Source: Proteobacteria bacterium 005FR1 (GTDB lineage: Bacteria > Pseudomonadota > Gammaproteobacteria > Pseudomonadales > Cellvibrionaceae). From it: 64,000 nucleotides of DNA. The notes below the pieces were generated by a model. The model did not search any database. It saw only the letters and a list, made by a program, of their open reading frames with translations, and was not told the origin of the DNA. The position numbers were made by a program, and so were the translations under genes. The first letter of the stretch is position 1. Every line of letters starts with the position of its first letter. The DNA lies in the NCBI GenBank assembly GCA_026192395.1, contig WACF01000001.1:1573637-1637636 (forward strand). Reading direction: 5' to 3'. Of this stretch, positions 24,589 to 32,840 are shown piece by piece.

Positions 24589-25796
24589 GCCACTCCACTG
24601 AAGAACAGAACAAAAGCGAAAACAACATCGACCTGCGTTTTCTGCTGAGCTATTTGGCCCAGGGGTCAGGCAAAGGAACGTCGGACAACGGAACACCCGG
24701 CTTCACCCTCGATGTGGATCTAAGCATCCCCGGCCAAGGCATCACCGCATTTTTCGGCCACAGCGGCTCCGGCAAAACCACCCTGCTCCGCTGCATCGCC
24801 GGCCTCGAACACGCGCAACAAGGCCGCCTGATAGTCAATGGCGAAACCTGGCAGGACGACAACACCTTCCTGCCCACCCACCAACGCCCGCTGGGTTATG
24901 TATTTCAGGAAGCCAGCCTGTTTCCCCATCTCACCGCGATGGGCAACCTCAAATACGCAATGAAGCGCGCCCACCGCCATTCCCTCGGCCCAGAGGGCCG
25001 TCATTCCCCCCACCTTCGTCATTCCGGCGAAGGCCGGAATCCACAGAACGAAGGTAACCAACTCGACCACATAACCCACCTCCTAGGAATCCAACACCTC
25101 CTAACCCGCCACCCCCACCAACTATCCGGCGGCGAACGCCAACGAGTAGCCATCGCCCGCGCCCTGCTGATCAACCCGCGCCTGCTCCTCATGGACGAAC
25201 CCCTCGCCTCCCTGGACCTCGCCCGCAAACAGGAAATCATGCCCTACCTGGAAGCGCTGCATCGGGAGTTGAGTATTCCGATTTTGTATGTGAGCCACAG
25301 TATCGATGAGGTGGCGCGGCTGGCGGATCATTTGGTCGCGTTGGATCAGGGCAAGGTGATTGCGGCAGGGCCGTTGGGGGAAACGCTGGCGAGTGTGGAT
25401 TCTCGTTTGGATTTGGGGGAAGAGACCGGGGTGGTTTGGGAAGCAACGGTGGAGGAGATTGATCGGCAGTGGCATCTCGCTCGGGCGAATTTTGGTGGGG
25501 GGGATTTGTGGTTGCGGGATAGTGGGTTGGAGGTGGGGCAGCGGATCCGGGTTCGGATTTTGGCTAATGATGTGAGTTTGGCTTTGGAGCGGCATGAGGA
25601 TAGTAGTATTCTTAATATTTTGCCGGCGACTGTTACTGAGATCGCGAGCGGGACCGAAGGAGCCGCGTTAGTAAAGTTGGATGTAAAGGGATTTGCACTA
25701 GTGGCTAAGTTAACGAGACGGTCAGTAGCGCATTTGGACCTACTGGGCGGAAAGCCGGTCTGGGGGCAACTCAAGTCGGTAGCTTTGATAAATTGA
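24585..25796 (+). CDS. modC: Molybdate ABC transporter ATP-binding protein with a repeat-derived insert
   Basis: 403 residues, longer than the usual 350 or so. Walker A is GHSGSGKTT (residues 58-66), the signature [15 protein letters not shown], Walker [13 protein letters not shown], and the C-terminal part is a TOBE (Mop) domain ([20 protein letters not shown]). Residues 133-158 ([20 protein letters not shown] and on) are not in typical ModC: they include the translation of a dispersed palindromic repeat inserted in frame between the Q-loop and the signature. The N-terminus also has about 15 extra residues. Base skew flips from C-rich to G-rich near 25255. GTG start overlapping modB. Confidence 0.92.
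   Translation: MSHSTEEQNKSENNIDLRFLLSYLAQGSGKGTSDNGTPGFTLDVDLSIPGQGITAFFGHSGSGKTTLLRCIAGLEHAQQGRLIVNGETWQDDNTFLPTHQRPLGYVFQEASLFPHLTAMGNLKYAMKRAHRHSLGPEGRHSPHLRHSGEGRNPQNEGNQLDHITHLLGIQHLLTRHPHQLSGGERQRVAIARALLINPRLLLMDEPLASLDLARKQEIMPYLEALHRELSIPILYVSHSIDEVARLADHLVALDQGKVIAAGPLGETLASVDSRLDLGEETGVVWEATVEEIDRQWHLARANFGGGDLWLRDSGLEVGQRIRVRILANDVSLALERHEDSSILNILPATVTEIASGTEGAALVKLDVKGFALVAKLTRRSVAHLDLLGGKPVWGQLKSVALIN
25017..25044 (+). repeat. Short palindromic repeat (copy 4) inside modC
   Basis: CGTCATTCCGGCGAAGGCCG plus GAATCCAC, nearly identical to the copies at 15768, 19911 (inverted) and 20065. It is read in frame in modC as [10 protein letters not shown]. Confidence 0.85.
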
Positions 25797-25861
25797 ATCG
25801 CCCCCAGCCGGCAGAATGCTTTTCGGAAACTCGAAGGTGAAGTGATAAAGGAAAACAATAA

Positions 25862-26584
25862 GTGAAGCTATCTAACGACGAGAAGCAGAAATGTTTGTAC
25901 GCAGCAATTCTACGTTTTTCGACTGACGGGCAGTCCCTACGTGAGAAGACTTTAGATTACCTTGTGCTAGCAGGACTCGAAGGGACGGCCGATGGCCAAG
26001 GGATAAAAACCGGCGTTCTTAAACGAACAATCGGCAACGGCTTGGGGACTGAAGGAAGCAAAATCGAGCTGATCCAAGAGTCCGTCGATCGATTGGAGCA
26101 GCGCGGACTAGTCGAGAAAACGCGAATCGATTATAAACCATCAGCCCGTTTGACATCCGCCGGGAATCGCTCATTAGAGCAATTGTCCAGTGAGTCGAAC
26201 GGCCTGATCTCAAGAGCAATCGACAAACTCTTGGTAGACTACGATGCTGACCTAAGCATTGAAGAAGCAAAGATGGTCATCAAGCGATTCATCATCAATT
26301 GCTTTGTCGATTACGGCCATAATATAGCGCTCAGCATACTCGGAAAAACTAGAGAGACCGATGTTACCAACGTTATAGATTTTGACCGCGCGTTCGAGAA
26401 ATCAACGAGAAGTCTAAGCATCAATCTACAGGACCGCATATTTCTCGAGCATCGCTGCTACCATTTCTTGAAAGGCCATGAAAAAGTATTCATTGATCTC
26501 AAGTTCTTACTAACTCAAGTTTTTTACATAGGCAAGATTCTAGAGCTCGATAAAAGAAACCAATCCAGGACACCCACACTTTGA
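25862..26584 (+). CDS. AT-richer orphan protein with winged-helix-like N-terminus, probably truncated
   Basis: 240 residues from a GTG start with AAAGGA upstream. The base composition is visibly richer in A and T than that of modC before it, suggesting recent acquisition. Residues 20-105 look like a winged helix (LREKTLDYLVLAGLEG, KIELIQESVDRLEQRGLVEK, ARLTSAGNRSLEQL). The C-terminal half is helical without a recognised motif. The last codons and the stop are formed by GGACACCCACACTTTG, a copy of the dispersed repeat around the neighbouring transposase, so the natural C-terminus may have been cut off. I do not recognise the family; an N-terminal wHTH could suggest a regulator or a defence-island effector. 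Confidence 0.65.
   Translation: MKLSNDEKQKCLYAAILRFSTDGQSLREKTLDYLVLAGLEGTADGQGIKTGVLKRTIGNGLGTEGSKIELIQESVDRLEQRGLVEKTRIDYKPSARLTSAGNRSLEQLSSESNGLISRAIDKLLVDYDADLSIEEAKMVIKRFIINCFVDYGHNIALSILGKTRETDVTNVIDFDRAFEKSTRSLSINLQDRIFLEHRCYHFLKGHEKVFIDLKFLLTQVFYIGKILELDKRNQSRTPTL
26569..26584 (+). repeat. Inverted end-like repeat left of the RAYT gene
   Basis: GGACACCCACACTTTG; its inverted partner CAAAGCGTGGGTGTCC lies at 27844-27859 with one mismatch, so the pair frames the transposase gene. Other copies: 27930-28057 (tandem array), about 30998 and, degenerate, about 33893 and 35165. Confidence 0.75.
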
Positions 26585-26755
26585 AAACTGCACGGACCAA
26601 GTGCCGCACCTAAGTGCATTTATACAGGTGAACAGCGTCCGGATACCGCAGCTCCAGCGCGGTCAGGCTGTCAGCTTTCGAAAGTTTGCGAGTTGGAGAA
26701 TAAGAACCAGCCAGCTCAGGCCGGTGGGCGGGAGAATGTCGGAAGGGATTCCTTG

Positions 26756-27781
26756 CTAGGTGCCGACCGCTTTCGGATAAAACGCTTTGCACGCTTTCGC
26801 ACCGTGCAGCCAGCGCTTGTTCAAGCGCTGACAGAATTCGCTGAGTGAAGCTACCGGTCCGATTGCATGACAGAAACGCCGCTCCAGACCATTGGCGGCT
26901 TTCAACCACTGCTCTGGTTCAATGTTGAGCCGTTGGAGAATGGGAGGAAGCCCGGTTGGAATACTTCCTCGCTTATCGCTTCTCACCAAACGACCAGTCC
27001 AGTCCACAAGCTCGAGATAGTCGGGAAAGGTGTGCGGTATCACGTCAGCAGGTGTCTTCTCACCGAAGAAACCTGCGAAAGCCATTAGCTTGGCTTGAGG
27101 TATGGTGCCCTCCTCTTCCTCGTTGCGCGCCGCATCGGGTGTGAAGCCCAGGCGCTCTTGCAAGGAGGTGTAGTCGGACCTTTCCGGCCTGTCGGCCAAG
27201 CCCGCCCTTATCGGATTGAGATCCACATAGGCCATACAGGCGAGCAAAGCCGTTTCATCCAATAGAGCCTGGGTCGTGAAGCGGCTCTCCCAGAAGCGGC
27301 CTTTGCAGCCGTCTTCCGCATTGGCTTTACGGGCAATATGTTCATTAAGGCAGCGCATGAACCAGCTGATGTCCATGAGCCGGCTTCGCCACTCGTCGAC
27401 AACTTCATCGACAACCTCGACTTCTGCTTCGGAGAGCAACTGGCCTGCACAGTAGCGCTGGATGAGGGGCGGACCTTTGAACAGGTGCTGCCAGCGCTCG
27501 ATCACTTGGTCGCGAGTCAGCGCCTCGGCAGCTTCCCGATCGACTCGTACTACCACGTGATAGTGGTTGGACATTACCGCGTAGGCAGCGACATCAATGG
27601 TGAAGACGGCCGCTAACTCTTTGATTCGTCGACTGATCCAGCCCCTTCGGTGTTCGAAGCAATTGCCGGTGCTGTAGTCGGTACCGCAGAGAAACGCCCG
27701 ACGCACGCAGCGGGTCGTGCAATGGTAGTAAGGGGTGTCTTCGAGGGATACGAGCTCTCTGCGAGCACGGGTCATTGGCAT
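26756..27781 (-). CDS. REP-associated tyrosine transposase (RAYT, Y1_Tnp)
   Basis: About 341 residues. The N-terminus (RRELVSLEDTPYYHCTTRCVRRAFLCG) and AYAVMSNHYHVVVRVD carry the HUH pair (HYH) of Y1 transposases; ACMAYVDLNPIRAGLADRP contains the likely catalytic tyrosine. The protein belongs to the long RAYT class with a C-terminal extension. Start ATGs at 27781 and 27775 share a GAGGGA box. The open frame runs on upstream to 27979 but those codons are translated repeats and are excluded. RAYTs mobilise REP-type palindromes; inverted repeats framing the gene and a tandem array upstream fit this. The gene looks intact. Confidence 0.9.
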   Translation of the reverse strand: MPMTRARRELVSLEDTPYYHCTTRCVRRAFLCGTDYSTGNCFEHRRGWISRRIKELAAVFTIDVAAYAVMSNHYHVVVRVDREAAEALTRDQVIERWQHLFKGPPLIQRYCAGQLLSEAEVEVVDEVVDEWRSRLMDISWFMRCLNEHIARKANAEDGCKGRFWESRFTTQALLDETALLACMAYVDLNPIRAGLADRPERSDYTSLQERLGFTPDAARNEEEEGTIPQAKLMAFAGFFGEKTPADVIPHTFPDYLELVDWTGRLVRSDKRGSIPTGLPPILQRLNIEPEQWLKAANGLERRFCHAIGPVASLSEFCQRLNKRWLHGAKACKAFYPKAVGT

Positions 27782-27843
27782 ATTCCCTCGCCTGTTTTTA
27801 TATACAGCCAAAAGGCTATTTGCCTGACCGCATCCTGTCAAGC

Positions 27844-27859
27844 AAAGCGTGGGTGTCCC
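27844..27859 (-). repeat. Inverted end-like repeat right of the RAYT gene
   Basis: CAAAGCGTGGGTGTCC, inverse of 26569-26584 with one mismatch. It is part of a degenerate first unit of the tandem array that follows. Confidence 0.75.
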
Positions 27860-27904
27860 AGGTGGTGCAGATGGTGGCCTGTATTTAGATACAAACTTGA
27901 GGCT

Positions 27905-28062
27905 ATCTACTTGCCCCGCATCCGTCAAGCAAAGTGTGGGTGTCCCAGATCGGTCATCTACTTGCCCCGCATCCGTCAAGCAAAGTGTGGGTGTCCCAGA
28001 TCGGTCGCACTATCTACTTGCCCCGCATCCGTCAAGCAAAGTGTGGGTGTCCCAGATCGGTC
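27905..28062 (+). repeat. Three tandem 51-bp repeats upstream of the RAYT gene
   Basis: Near-identical units of 51 bp at 27905-27955, 27956-28006 and 28012-28062; the first two are directly joined and the third follows a 5-nt linker. Each begins ATCTACTTGCCCCGCATCCG and includes CAAAGTGTGGGTGTCC. A degenerate fourth unit lies at about 27815-27864. They are not CRISPR: no spacers. Confidence 0.9.
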
Positions 28063-28065
28063 GCA

Positions 28066-28148
28066 CACAAGCTCGAGATAGTCGGAAAAGGTGTGCGGTA
28101 TCACATCGGCAGGTGTCTTCTCACCCAAGAAACCTGCGAAAGCCATAA
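28066..28148 (-). pseudogene. Fragment of a second RAYT gene
   Basis: About 83 bp closely matching 27005-27087 within the intact RAYT gene (coding for LMAFAGFFGEKTPADVIPHT and on) with a handful of substitutions. It is joined directly to the tandem repeats, so it is a remnant of another copy or of an internal duplication. Confidence 0.8.
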
Positions 28149-28743
28149 GTACCCCTGCCCGCCGCTGTGGCGGCGTATCCCTGATCTGAGAATACGCAGA
28201 GACACTGCTCGTGAACAGATGCTTAGCCCGACCCGAACGTGGCAAGGCATAGTCCTTCGCGCAGCCTTGCTTGAGGAAGAGGATAAGGCATCCGAACTAA
28301 ATCATCCCGCAGCTTTTCAATGCATTTATCGCGTCGGCGACAATCAAATAAGACGATATGTTTTATATGTAAAAATAATCTTAGCGCCTTCATCGAGCTT
28401 GCGCGCCTGTAACCTCCTAAAAACCTCGTGTACTCATGACCGGTTCCATCGCGATCGCTTGTTTCGCCGTCCGTGTCTGCGCCAGTAATCATCGGTGTTT
28501 GCACACCACCGTGCCTTTCTTTAGCTGAAGCCGTGCACAGTTTCGACGCGCATGGTCCTTGTAGCATTTTCAAAAACCGCTGATGACCCACTTTGAAAGC
28601 CGTGAAGTGGGAATTGCCTGTTTAAATCGGGACCTGAGAAGGTTTGCATTCGCCATCGAATTCGCGCTCTTATGTCGCTTCCCCAGCATGGGGCAGTCAT
28701 TTCACTCTGTGTAGTTCCATAACAATAACGTGAGGAGCGAACC
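28149..28743. other. Gap between the RAYT remnants and the GH16 gene
   Basis: No gene supported. AT-richer patches occur around 28340-28390. The end of the gap carries the GAGGAG ribosome site of the GH16 gene. Short open frames on both strands here have no recognisable content. Confidence 0.5.
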
Positions 28744-30924
28744 ATGAACGTGAGCAAATACACCCTGCACCACGGAGCTTTGGCAGCGCTTTGCGCTGGC
28801 ATGCTGTGGTCGGGCCAAGCGGCGTCAGCCAATCAGTGCCAGAACCTGGTTTTCAGTGATGAATTCGAAGGGAGCGCCCTGGACACGAATAAATGGGAGC
28901 CGCAGATCGGCGATGGCTGTAACATCAATCTATGTGGCTGGGGCAATAACGAACTCCAGTGGTACAAGGCAGAGAACGCCACTGTAGCCAATGGCTTGCT
29001 AACCATCACCGCCAAGAAAGAACGCGTCCGCGCAAGCAATTACACTTCGGCTCGCCTGCGCACCGCCAACATGCCGCAAAGTGGCGAGTGGACTCACGGC
29101 CGCTTCGAAGCACGCATCAAGTTGCCCAATAGCCCCGGCATGTGGCCGGCCTTCTGGATGTTGCCTACAGACCCTGACGTGGGCTGGCCTATGAGTGGCG
29201 AAATAGACATCATGGAGTCCACCGGCCAAAGCGACATGCACGTATCGGGCACCATTCACCATGGTGAGGCATGGCCCGACAATGAATGGACCGGTAACAG
29301 CATTTTAAAGCAGCCTGACCGCTGGTCCGATGACTTCCATGTATATGCGGTCGAGTGGGAGCCCCATGAAATCCGCTGGTACGTTGATGACCTCCTCTAT
29401 TCCGTCAAAAGGCCCGAGGATCTCAGCAGCTCTTCCTACTGGACCTTCGAGTACTATCGCTACCACTTCTTGTTGAACATTGCTGTCGGCGGCAGCCTCG
29501 GTGGCTGGGTGGACGACTCGCAGTTGCCGCAAACCATGGACGTAGATTATGTACGGGTCTATGACACCCGGCAGCCTTCCATTACTGGCGAGCATCTGGT
29601 GTCGGTTGGCGAAACTGCGACCTACTCTGTGATCGATGAAGTCGGCACCAGCAGCTCCTATACCTGGAGCGTACCCGCCGGTGCGACCATTGTCTCTGGC
29701 GCGGGCACCCGGTCTATTGAGGTGCAGTGGCAGGAAGGTAGTGGCGGTGATGTGGTCGCCAACATCGATAATAGTTGCGGCGTTCAGCAGGTTGTCGCCA
29801 ACGTTTATCTGTTGCCACAGCTTGCGCGCGACCACGTGCACGACGACTTCGAAGCCAACCGCAACCTGGTCTACACCACCGTAACCGGCACCTTTAATCA
29901 AGCCGCGGCCAATCCTGCGCCCGATAGCGTCAACGGTACGGCTACTGTGGCGGAATATGTGCGCAACTCCCAAGAACAATGGGACGTGCTCGTTGCCGGC
30001 ACTACGGCGATTCCCGACGTTGCACCCTACATGAGCGGCGATAGAGCCTTCTACCTGGACGTTTACACGGCAACAGCCCCCGTGGGTACAGAAATTCTGG
30101 TGCAACTGGAGAACAGCAGTGTAGCCACTGCCAGTAACTACCCCAGCGGTCGTCATTCAAAATATGTGGCTCATACCTCCGTACAGAACCAGTGGGAGAG
30201 ACTGAAGTTCGAGCTCCAGGAGCGCATAGATGGCGCCACGGGGAACAACGATGTGGACAGCTTGGTGGTCCTCTTGAACCCCAACTCGTTCACGTCCGAT
30301 ATCTACTACTGGGACAACTTCGATACCTATGGCGTAGCCAGCAGTGGCAGCAACACGGCGCCCACCGCCAGCTTCACTCACACCTGTACTGATCTAAGCT
30401 GTGATTTCGACGGCACTGCCAGCAGTGACAGTGATGGGTCGATTGCCAGTTACGATTGGGACTTCGGCGATGGCGCTACCGGCAGTGGTTCTCTTGCTTC
30501 TCACAATTACTCTGCGTCTGGCTCCTACTCAGTCACACTAACAGTCACCGATAATGGTGGCGCCACCGGTAGCTCCAGTAGCACCGTGAGCGTAAGCGCT
30601 GGCAGCAGCGACGCCACCACTATGAGCGTGAGTTCGGTAGAAACCGGCACCCTGAGCGCCAGTCAGGGGCAGAAATATGCCACGGCCAAGGTTACCGTTT
30701 TAGATAACACAGGCTCGCCTGCGCCGAATGTGACCGTAACGGGCGACTTCAGCGGCAGCATTGTGGAGTCTGGCGCGTCGGCCGTTACCGATGCCAATGG
30801 CGTGGCCGAGATAGTTTCCTCTAGCACCGCCAAGGGCAATATCACCGTCAACTTTTGCGTTACAAGTCTGGCCCAGAGCACGCTGACACACGACACCTCC
30901 AGCAGCATTGGGCTTTGCCCCTAA
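28744..30924 (+). CDS. Secreted GH16 beta-glucanase with PKD and Ig-like modules
   Basis: 726 residues. A signal peptide ends about residue 29. The GH16 domain (residues 33-275) has the catalytic motif GEIDIMEST with Glu153, Asp155 and Glu158, of the laminarinase/lichenase type; GMWPAFWMLP and the closing DYVRVYD strand are typical. An Ig-like PKD-type stretch (SYTWSVPAGATIVSGAG) and a jelly-roll module (about 365-535, HDDFEANRNLVY to YYWDNFDTYG) follow, then a PKD domain (YDWDFGDGATGSGSL), and a C-terminal invasin-like Ig domain (GSPAPNVTVTGDFSGS). It should cleave beta-1,3 or mixed-link glucans such as laminarin outside the cell. GAGGAG precedes the ATG and a strong terminator follows. Confidence 0.93.
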   Translation: MNVSKYTLHHGALAALCAGMLWSGQAASANQCQNLVFSDEFEGSALDTNKWEPQIGDGCNINLCGWGNNELQWYKAENATVANGLLTITAKKERVRASNYTSARLRTANMPQSGEWTHGRFEARIKLPNSPGMWPAFWMLPTDPDVGWPMSGEIDIMESTGQSDMHVSGTIHHGEAWPDNEWTGNSILKQPDRWSDDFHVYAVEWEPHEIRWYVDDLLYSVKRPEDLSSSSYWTFEYYRYHFLLNIAVGGSLGGWVDDSQLPQTMDVDYVRVYDTRQPSITGEHLVSVGETATYSVIDEVGTSSSYTWSVPAGATIVSGAGTRSIEVQWQEGSGGDVVANIDNSCGVQQVVANVYLLPQLARDHVHDDFEANRNLVYTTVTGTFNQAAANPAPDSVNGTATVAEYVRNSQEQWDVLVAGTTAIPDVAPYMSGDRAFYLDVYTATAPVGTEILVQLENSSVATASNYPSGRHSKYVAHTSVQNQWERLKFELQERIDGATGNNDVDSLVVLLNPNSFTSDIYYWDNFDTYGVASSGSNTAPTASFTHTCTDLSCDFDGTASSDSDGSIASYDWDFGDGATGSGSLASHNYSASGSYSVTLTVTDNGGATGSSSSTVSVSAGSSDATTMSVSSVETGTLSASQGQKYATAKVTVLDNTGSPAPNVTVTGDFSGSIVESGASAVTDANGVAEIVSSSTAKGNITVNFCVTSLAQSTLTHDTSSSIGLCP

Positions 30925-30940
30925 GTAGTACCTCCACTTG

Positions 30941-30965
30941 GCCCGGCTTCGGCCGGGCTTTTTTT
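30941..30965 (+). terminator. Rho-independent terminator of the GH16 gene
   Basis: GCCCGGC-TTCG-GCCGGGC followed by seven T residues, 17 nt after the GH16 stop. UUCG tetraloop hairpin of textbook form. Confidence 0.9.
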
Positions 30966-31144
30966 GGTTGTCGGTTTTGCTCTCGATAACGGAGATTCGG
31001 GACACCCACGAGCGTGCGAGATTCCCACAGGTGGGGATAGTTGTCTGATGGCGTGACACATTGTTTCGCTGGTCAATTTCAATCTCCGCCAAAGCCAAGG
31101 CGGTTGGTGAACGTGAGTACAGAAGTTTGGATACTGGAAATCCA

Positions 31145-31250
31145 AGCTGTTCGAGGCCGGTGGAAGCAAGGATGTCGCAAGGGATTTCTTCCTAGGTGTT
31201 AACCGCTATGCCCGTTTTCGCGCCATGCAACCAGCGTTTGCTGGCCCGAT
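31145..31250 (-). pseudogene. Decayed 3' end of a RAYT gene
   Basis: The stretch AAGGGATTTCTTCCTAGGTG and the following GTTAACCGCTATGC...CGTTTTCGCGCCATGCAACC align to the end of the intact RAYT gene and its downstream flank (26735-26815) with many substitutions and a gap of about 20 nt. It shows an older RAYT copy was here. Confidence 0.65.
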
Positions 31251-31589
31251 AGCAAATGCGTCCACAAGAGCTGTCATGGTGATTTACTCCAGGCTCTTTC
31301 GACGTGCGCACATGCGGACTTTCCTTGCGATATTAGGGTGGCCGAACGAATTTAAATGTGCATCAACAATCACTTTACTTGACGTAATTTTTTTACTTGA
31401 CCAATCTTTACACGGCAGAGATACTACTAAAGTACTACTGCATTGAGCCAGTGCTCCATCGGCAATGCAGAAGTACCTCGCACTTCCCAGGTCCGCTAGT
31501 TCGTCGCGGCACCTATCTCGATACCTCGGCGGTCCCGAAACACGGACGAAAGTTATAGTCAGGGTAGCTAATCACGGGCCAGCTGACGG
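31251..31589. other. AT-rich gap left of the IS element
   Basis: No gene supported. The stretch around 31330-31440 is clearly AT-rich. It contains a promoter-like pair described separately and may be the ancestral upstream region of the hydrolase gene now at 32841. Confidence 0.5.
31397..31425 (+). promoter_or_regulatory. Promoter-like sequence left of the IS element
   Basis: TTGACC and GATACT are separated by 17 nt in an AT-rich context. It points toward the hydrolase at 32841, from which the IS element now separates it. Prediction from sequence only. Confidence 0.35.
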
Positions 31590-31619
31590 TGTAAACGTGT
31601 AAACCTCCCCTTTTTAGGG

Positions 31620-32465
31620 TCAGGCATAACTAGAGTTTTCCATCTGTTCGTGTAAGGTCAGATACTCCCAGGGTGTGAGGTCTTCAAGGGAGTCATGGGG
31701 CCGCTCTTCGTTGTACTCTCGAAGCCAGTTTTCCGTCCGTTCTCGCACCTCGGTCAGGGTGCGGAAGGCGTACATGTTCAAGATCTCGTCGCGGTAGGTT
31801 CTGTTGAACCGTTCGACGAATGAGTTCTGAGTCGGCTTGCCCGGCTTGATGAACTCGAGTTCAATCCGGTGTTCGTCAGCCCACTCGGCCAAAGCCGTTG
31901 AGATGAATTCCGGGCCGTTGTCCATGCGCAACTTCCTGGGATAACCTCGCCAGGCAATGACTCGCTCCAAGACGCGAATCACTCTTGGGGCGGGTAGGTT
32001 CAAGTCCACTTCAATGGCGAGCGCTTCACGATTGAAGTCGTCGAGCAGATTGAAGGTCCTGAATCGACGCCCGCAGAAGAGGCTGTCACTCATGAAATCC
32101 ATTGACCAACAAAGGTTGGCCTGAGAGGGTACCGCCAGCGGCTCCGGATAACGGGCCGGTAGCCGTTTCTTTCCACGTCGACGTTTGTTCAGGTTTAGCT
32201 CGCAATACAGGCGGTAAATGCGCTTGTGGTTCCTAGGGTGACCCCAGCGCCGGAGCACTTTGAACAGCTTGTCGAAGCCATACGCTGGATAGCGCTCAAC
32301 GGCCTCTTGCAGCTTCGCGACTGCTTTGTCATCTCCGCGTGGGTCAGGTTGGTACCTGTAGACTGAATCGCTAATGCCAACTGCGCGACACGCTTGGCGA
32401 AGGCTTGCCCCATGCTCTTCCCGAGCGTAATCAACGAGCTGCCGACGAATCGCTGGCTTTATAGC
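31620..32465 (-). CDS. IS3-family transposase OrfB (DDE catalytic part)
   Basis: The frame is open from the slippery site to the stop at 31620, about 281 residues, although the first conventional start codon in it (GTG) is at 32258. It has the HTH_21-type start (IRRQLVDYAREEHGASLRQA) and the rve integrase core with the DDE triad in WSMDFMSD, LRMDNGPEF and SFVERFNRTYRDE. Translation probably starts in OrfA and enters this frame by a -1 shift, making the fused OrfAB transposase. All catalytic residues are present, so the element may still be active. Confidence 0.88.
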   Translation of the reverse strand, partial: AIKPAIRRQLVDYAREEHGASLRQACRAVGISDSVYRYQPDPRGDDKAVAKLQEAVERYPAYGFDKLFKVLRRWGHPRNHKRIYRLYCELNLNKRRRGKKRLPARYPEPLAVPSQANLCWSMDFMSDSLFCGRRFRTFNLLDDFNREALAIEVDLNLPAPRVIRVLERVIAWRGYPRKLRMDNGPEFISTALAEWADEHRIELEFIKPGKPTQNSFVERFNRTYRDEILNMYAFRTLTEVRERTENWLREYNEERPHDSLEDLTPWEYLTLHEQMENSSYA

Positions 32466-32725
32466 TTTTTTTCTACGATGTCCTTGACGATCCGGTATTC
32501 CATGCTCAGTTCGGCGTACATCGCCTTCAGACGGCGGTTCTCGTCCTCCAACTCCTTGAGCCGCTTAACGTCGGACGCCTCCATGCCGCCGTACTTGGAT
32601 TTCCAGTTGTAGTAGGTCGCGTCGGAGATGCCGTATTCCCGGCATACCTCCTTGACCAACCGTCCCCCTTCGACCTCTTTAAGGATCTTGACGATCTGGG
32701 TCTCTGTGAAGCGTGATTTTCTCAT
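32459..32725 (-). CDS. IS3-family transposase OrfA
   Basis: 88 residues: an HTH_Tnp_1 domain (MRKSRFTETQIVKILKEVEG, then LVKEVCREYGISDATYYNWKSKYGG) and a leucine-zipper-like helix (VKRLKELEDENRRLKAMYAELS). It binds the IS ends and regulates transposition. It ends just after the A_AAA_AAG heptamer. AAGGAGAA precedes the ATG. Confidence 0.92.
   Translation of the reverse strand: MRKSRFTETQIVKILKEVEGGRLVKEVCREYGISDATYYNWKSKYGGMEASDVKRLKELEDENRRLKAMYAELSMEYRIVKDIVEKKL
32465..32471 (-). other. Programmed -1 frameshift heptamer A_AAA_AAG
   Basis: In the OrfA frame the codons GAA AAA AAG give A AAA AAG, the classic bacterial -1 slippery heptamer. The OrfB frame is exactly -1 from OrfA and has no stop upstream of this point, so a shift here produces the OrfAB fusion. 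Confidence 0.85.
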
Positions 32726-32840
32726 TATCGTTCTCCTTGCTCGTCCAGTGTACGATGGAGAACTCTAATTTGCGATGCCCCTATTCTAAGGGAAGTTTAC
32801 AACGGTTCGCTTCCACTCATAAGAAAAGAAAGGACTAGCT

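Larger units (their letters stand above)
31590..32801 (-). mobile_element. IS3-family insertion sequence
   Basis: About 1.2 kb. Ends: left TGTAAACGTGTAAACCTCCC, right (reverse complement) TGTAAACTTCCCTTAGAATA; they share TGTAAAC and a CCC-rich stretch. The 4-bp sequence ACGG flanks both sides (31586-31589 and 32802-32805), a candidate target duplication of the size seen in some IS3 groups. If the second TGTAAAC at 31598 is the true left end, the duplication would not hold. It carries an OrfA and an OrfB joined by a -1 frameshift heptamer and appears intact. No second copy is seen in the window. Confidence 0.88.

Noticed and set aside
27782-27979. N-terminal extension of the RAYT frame
   Set aside because: The added codons are translated repeats (GTPTLCLTDAGQVD-like) and the real N-terminus with RBS is at 27781.
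27905-28062. Possible CRISPR array
   Set aside because: The 51-bp units are joined directly or by 5 nt, with no spacers and no cas genes; they contain the RAYT repeat.
29305-30156. 283-codon open frame on the - strand
   Set aside because: Antisense to the GH16 gene.
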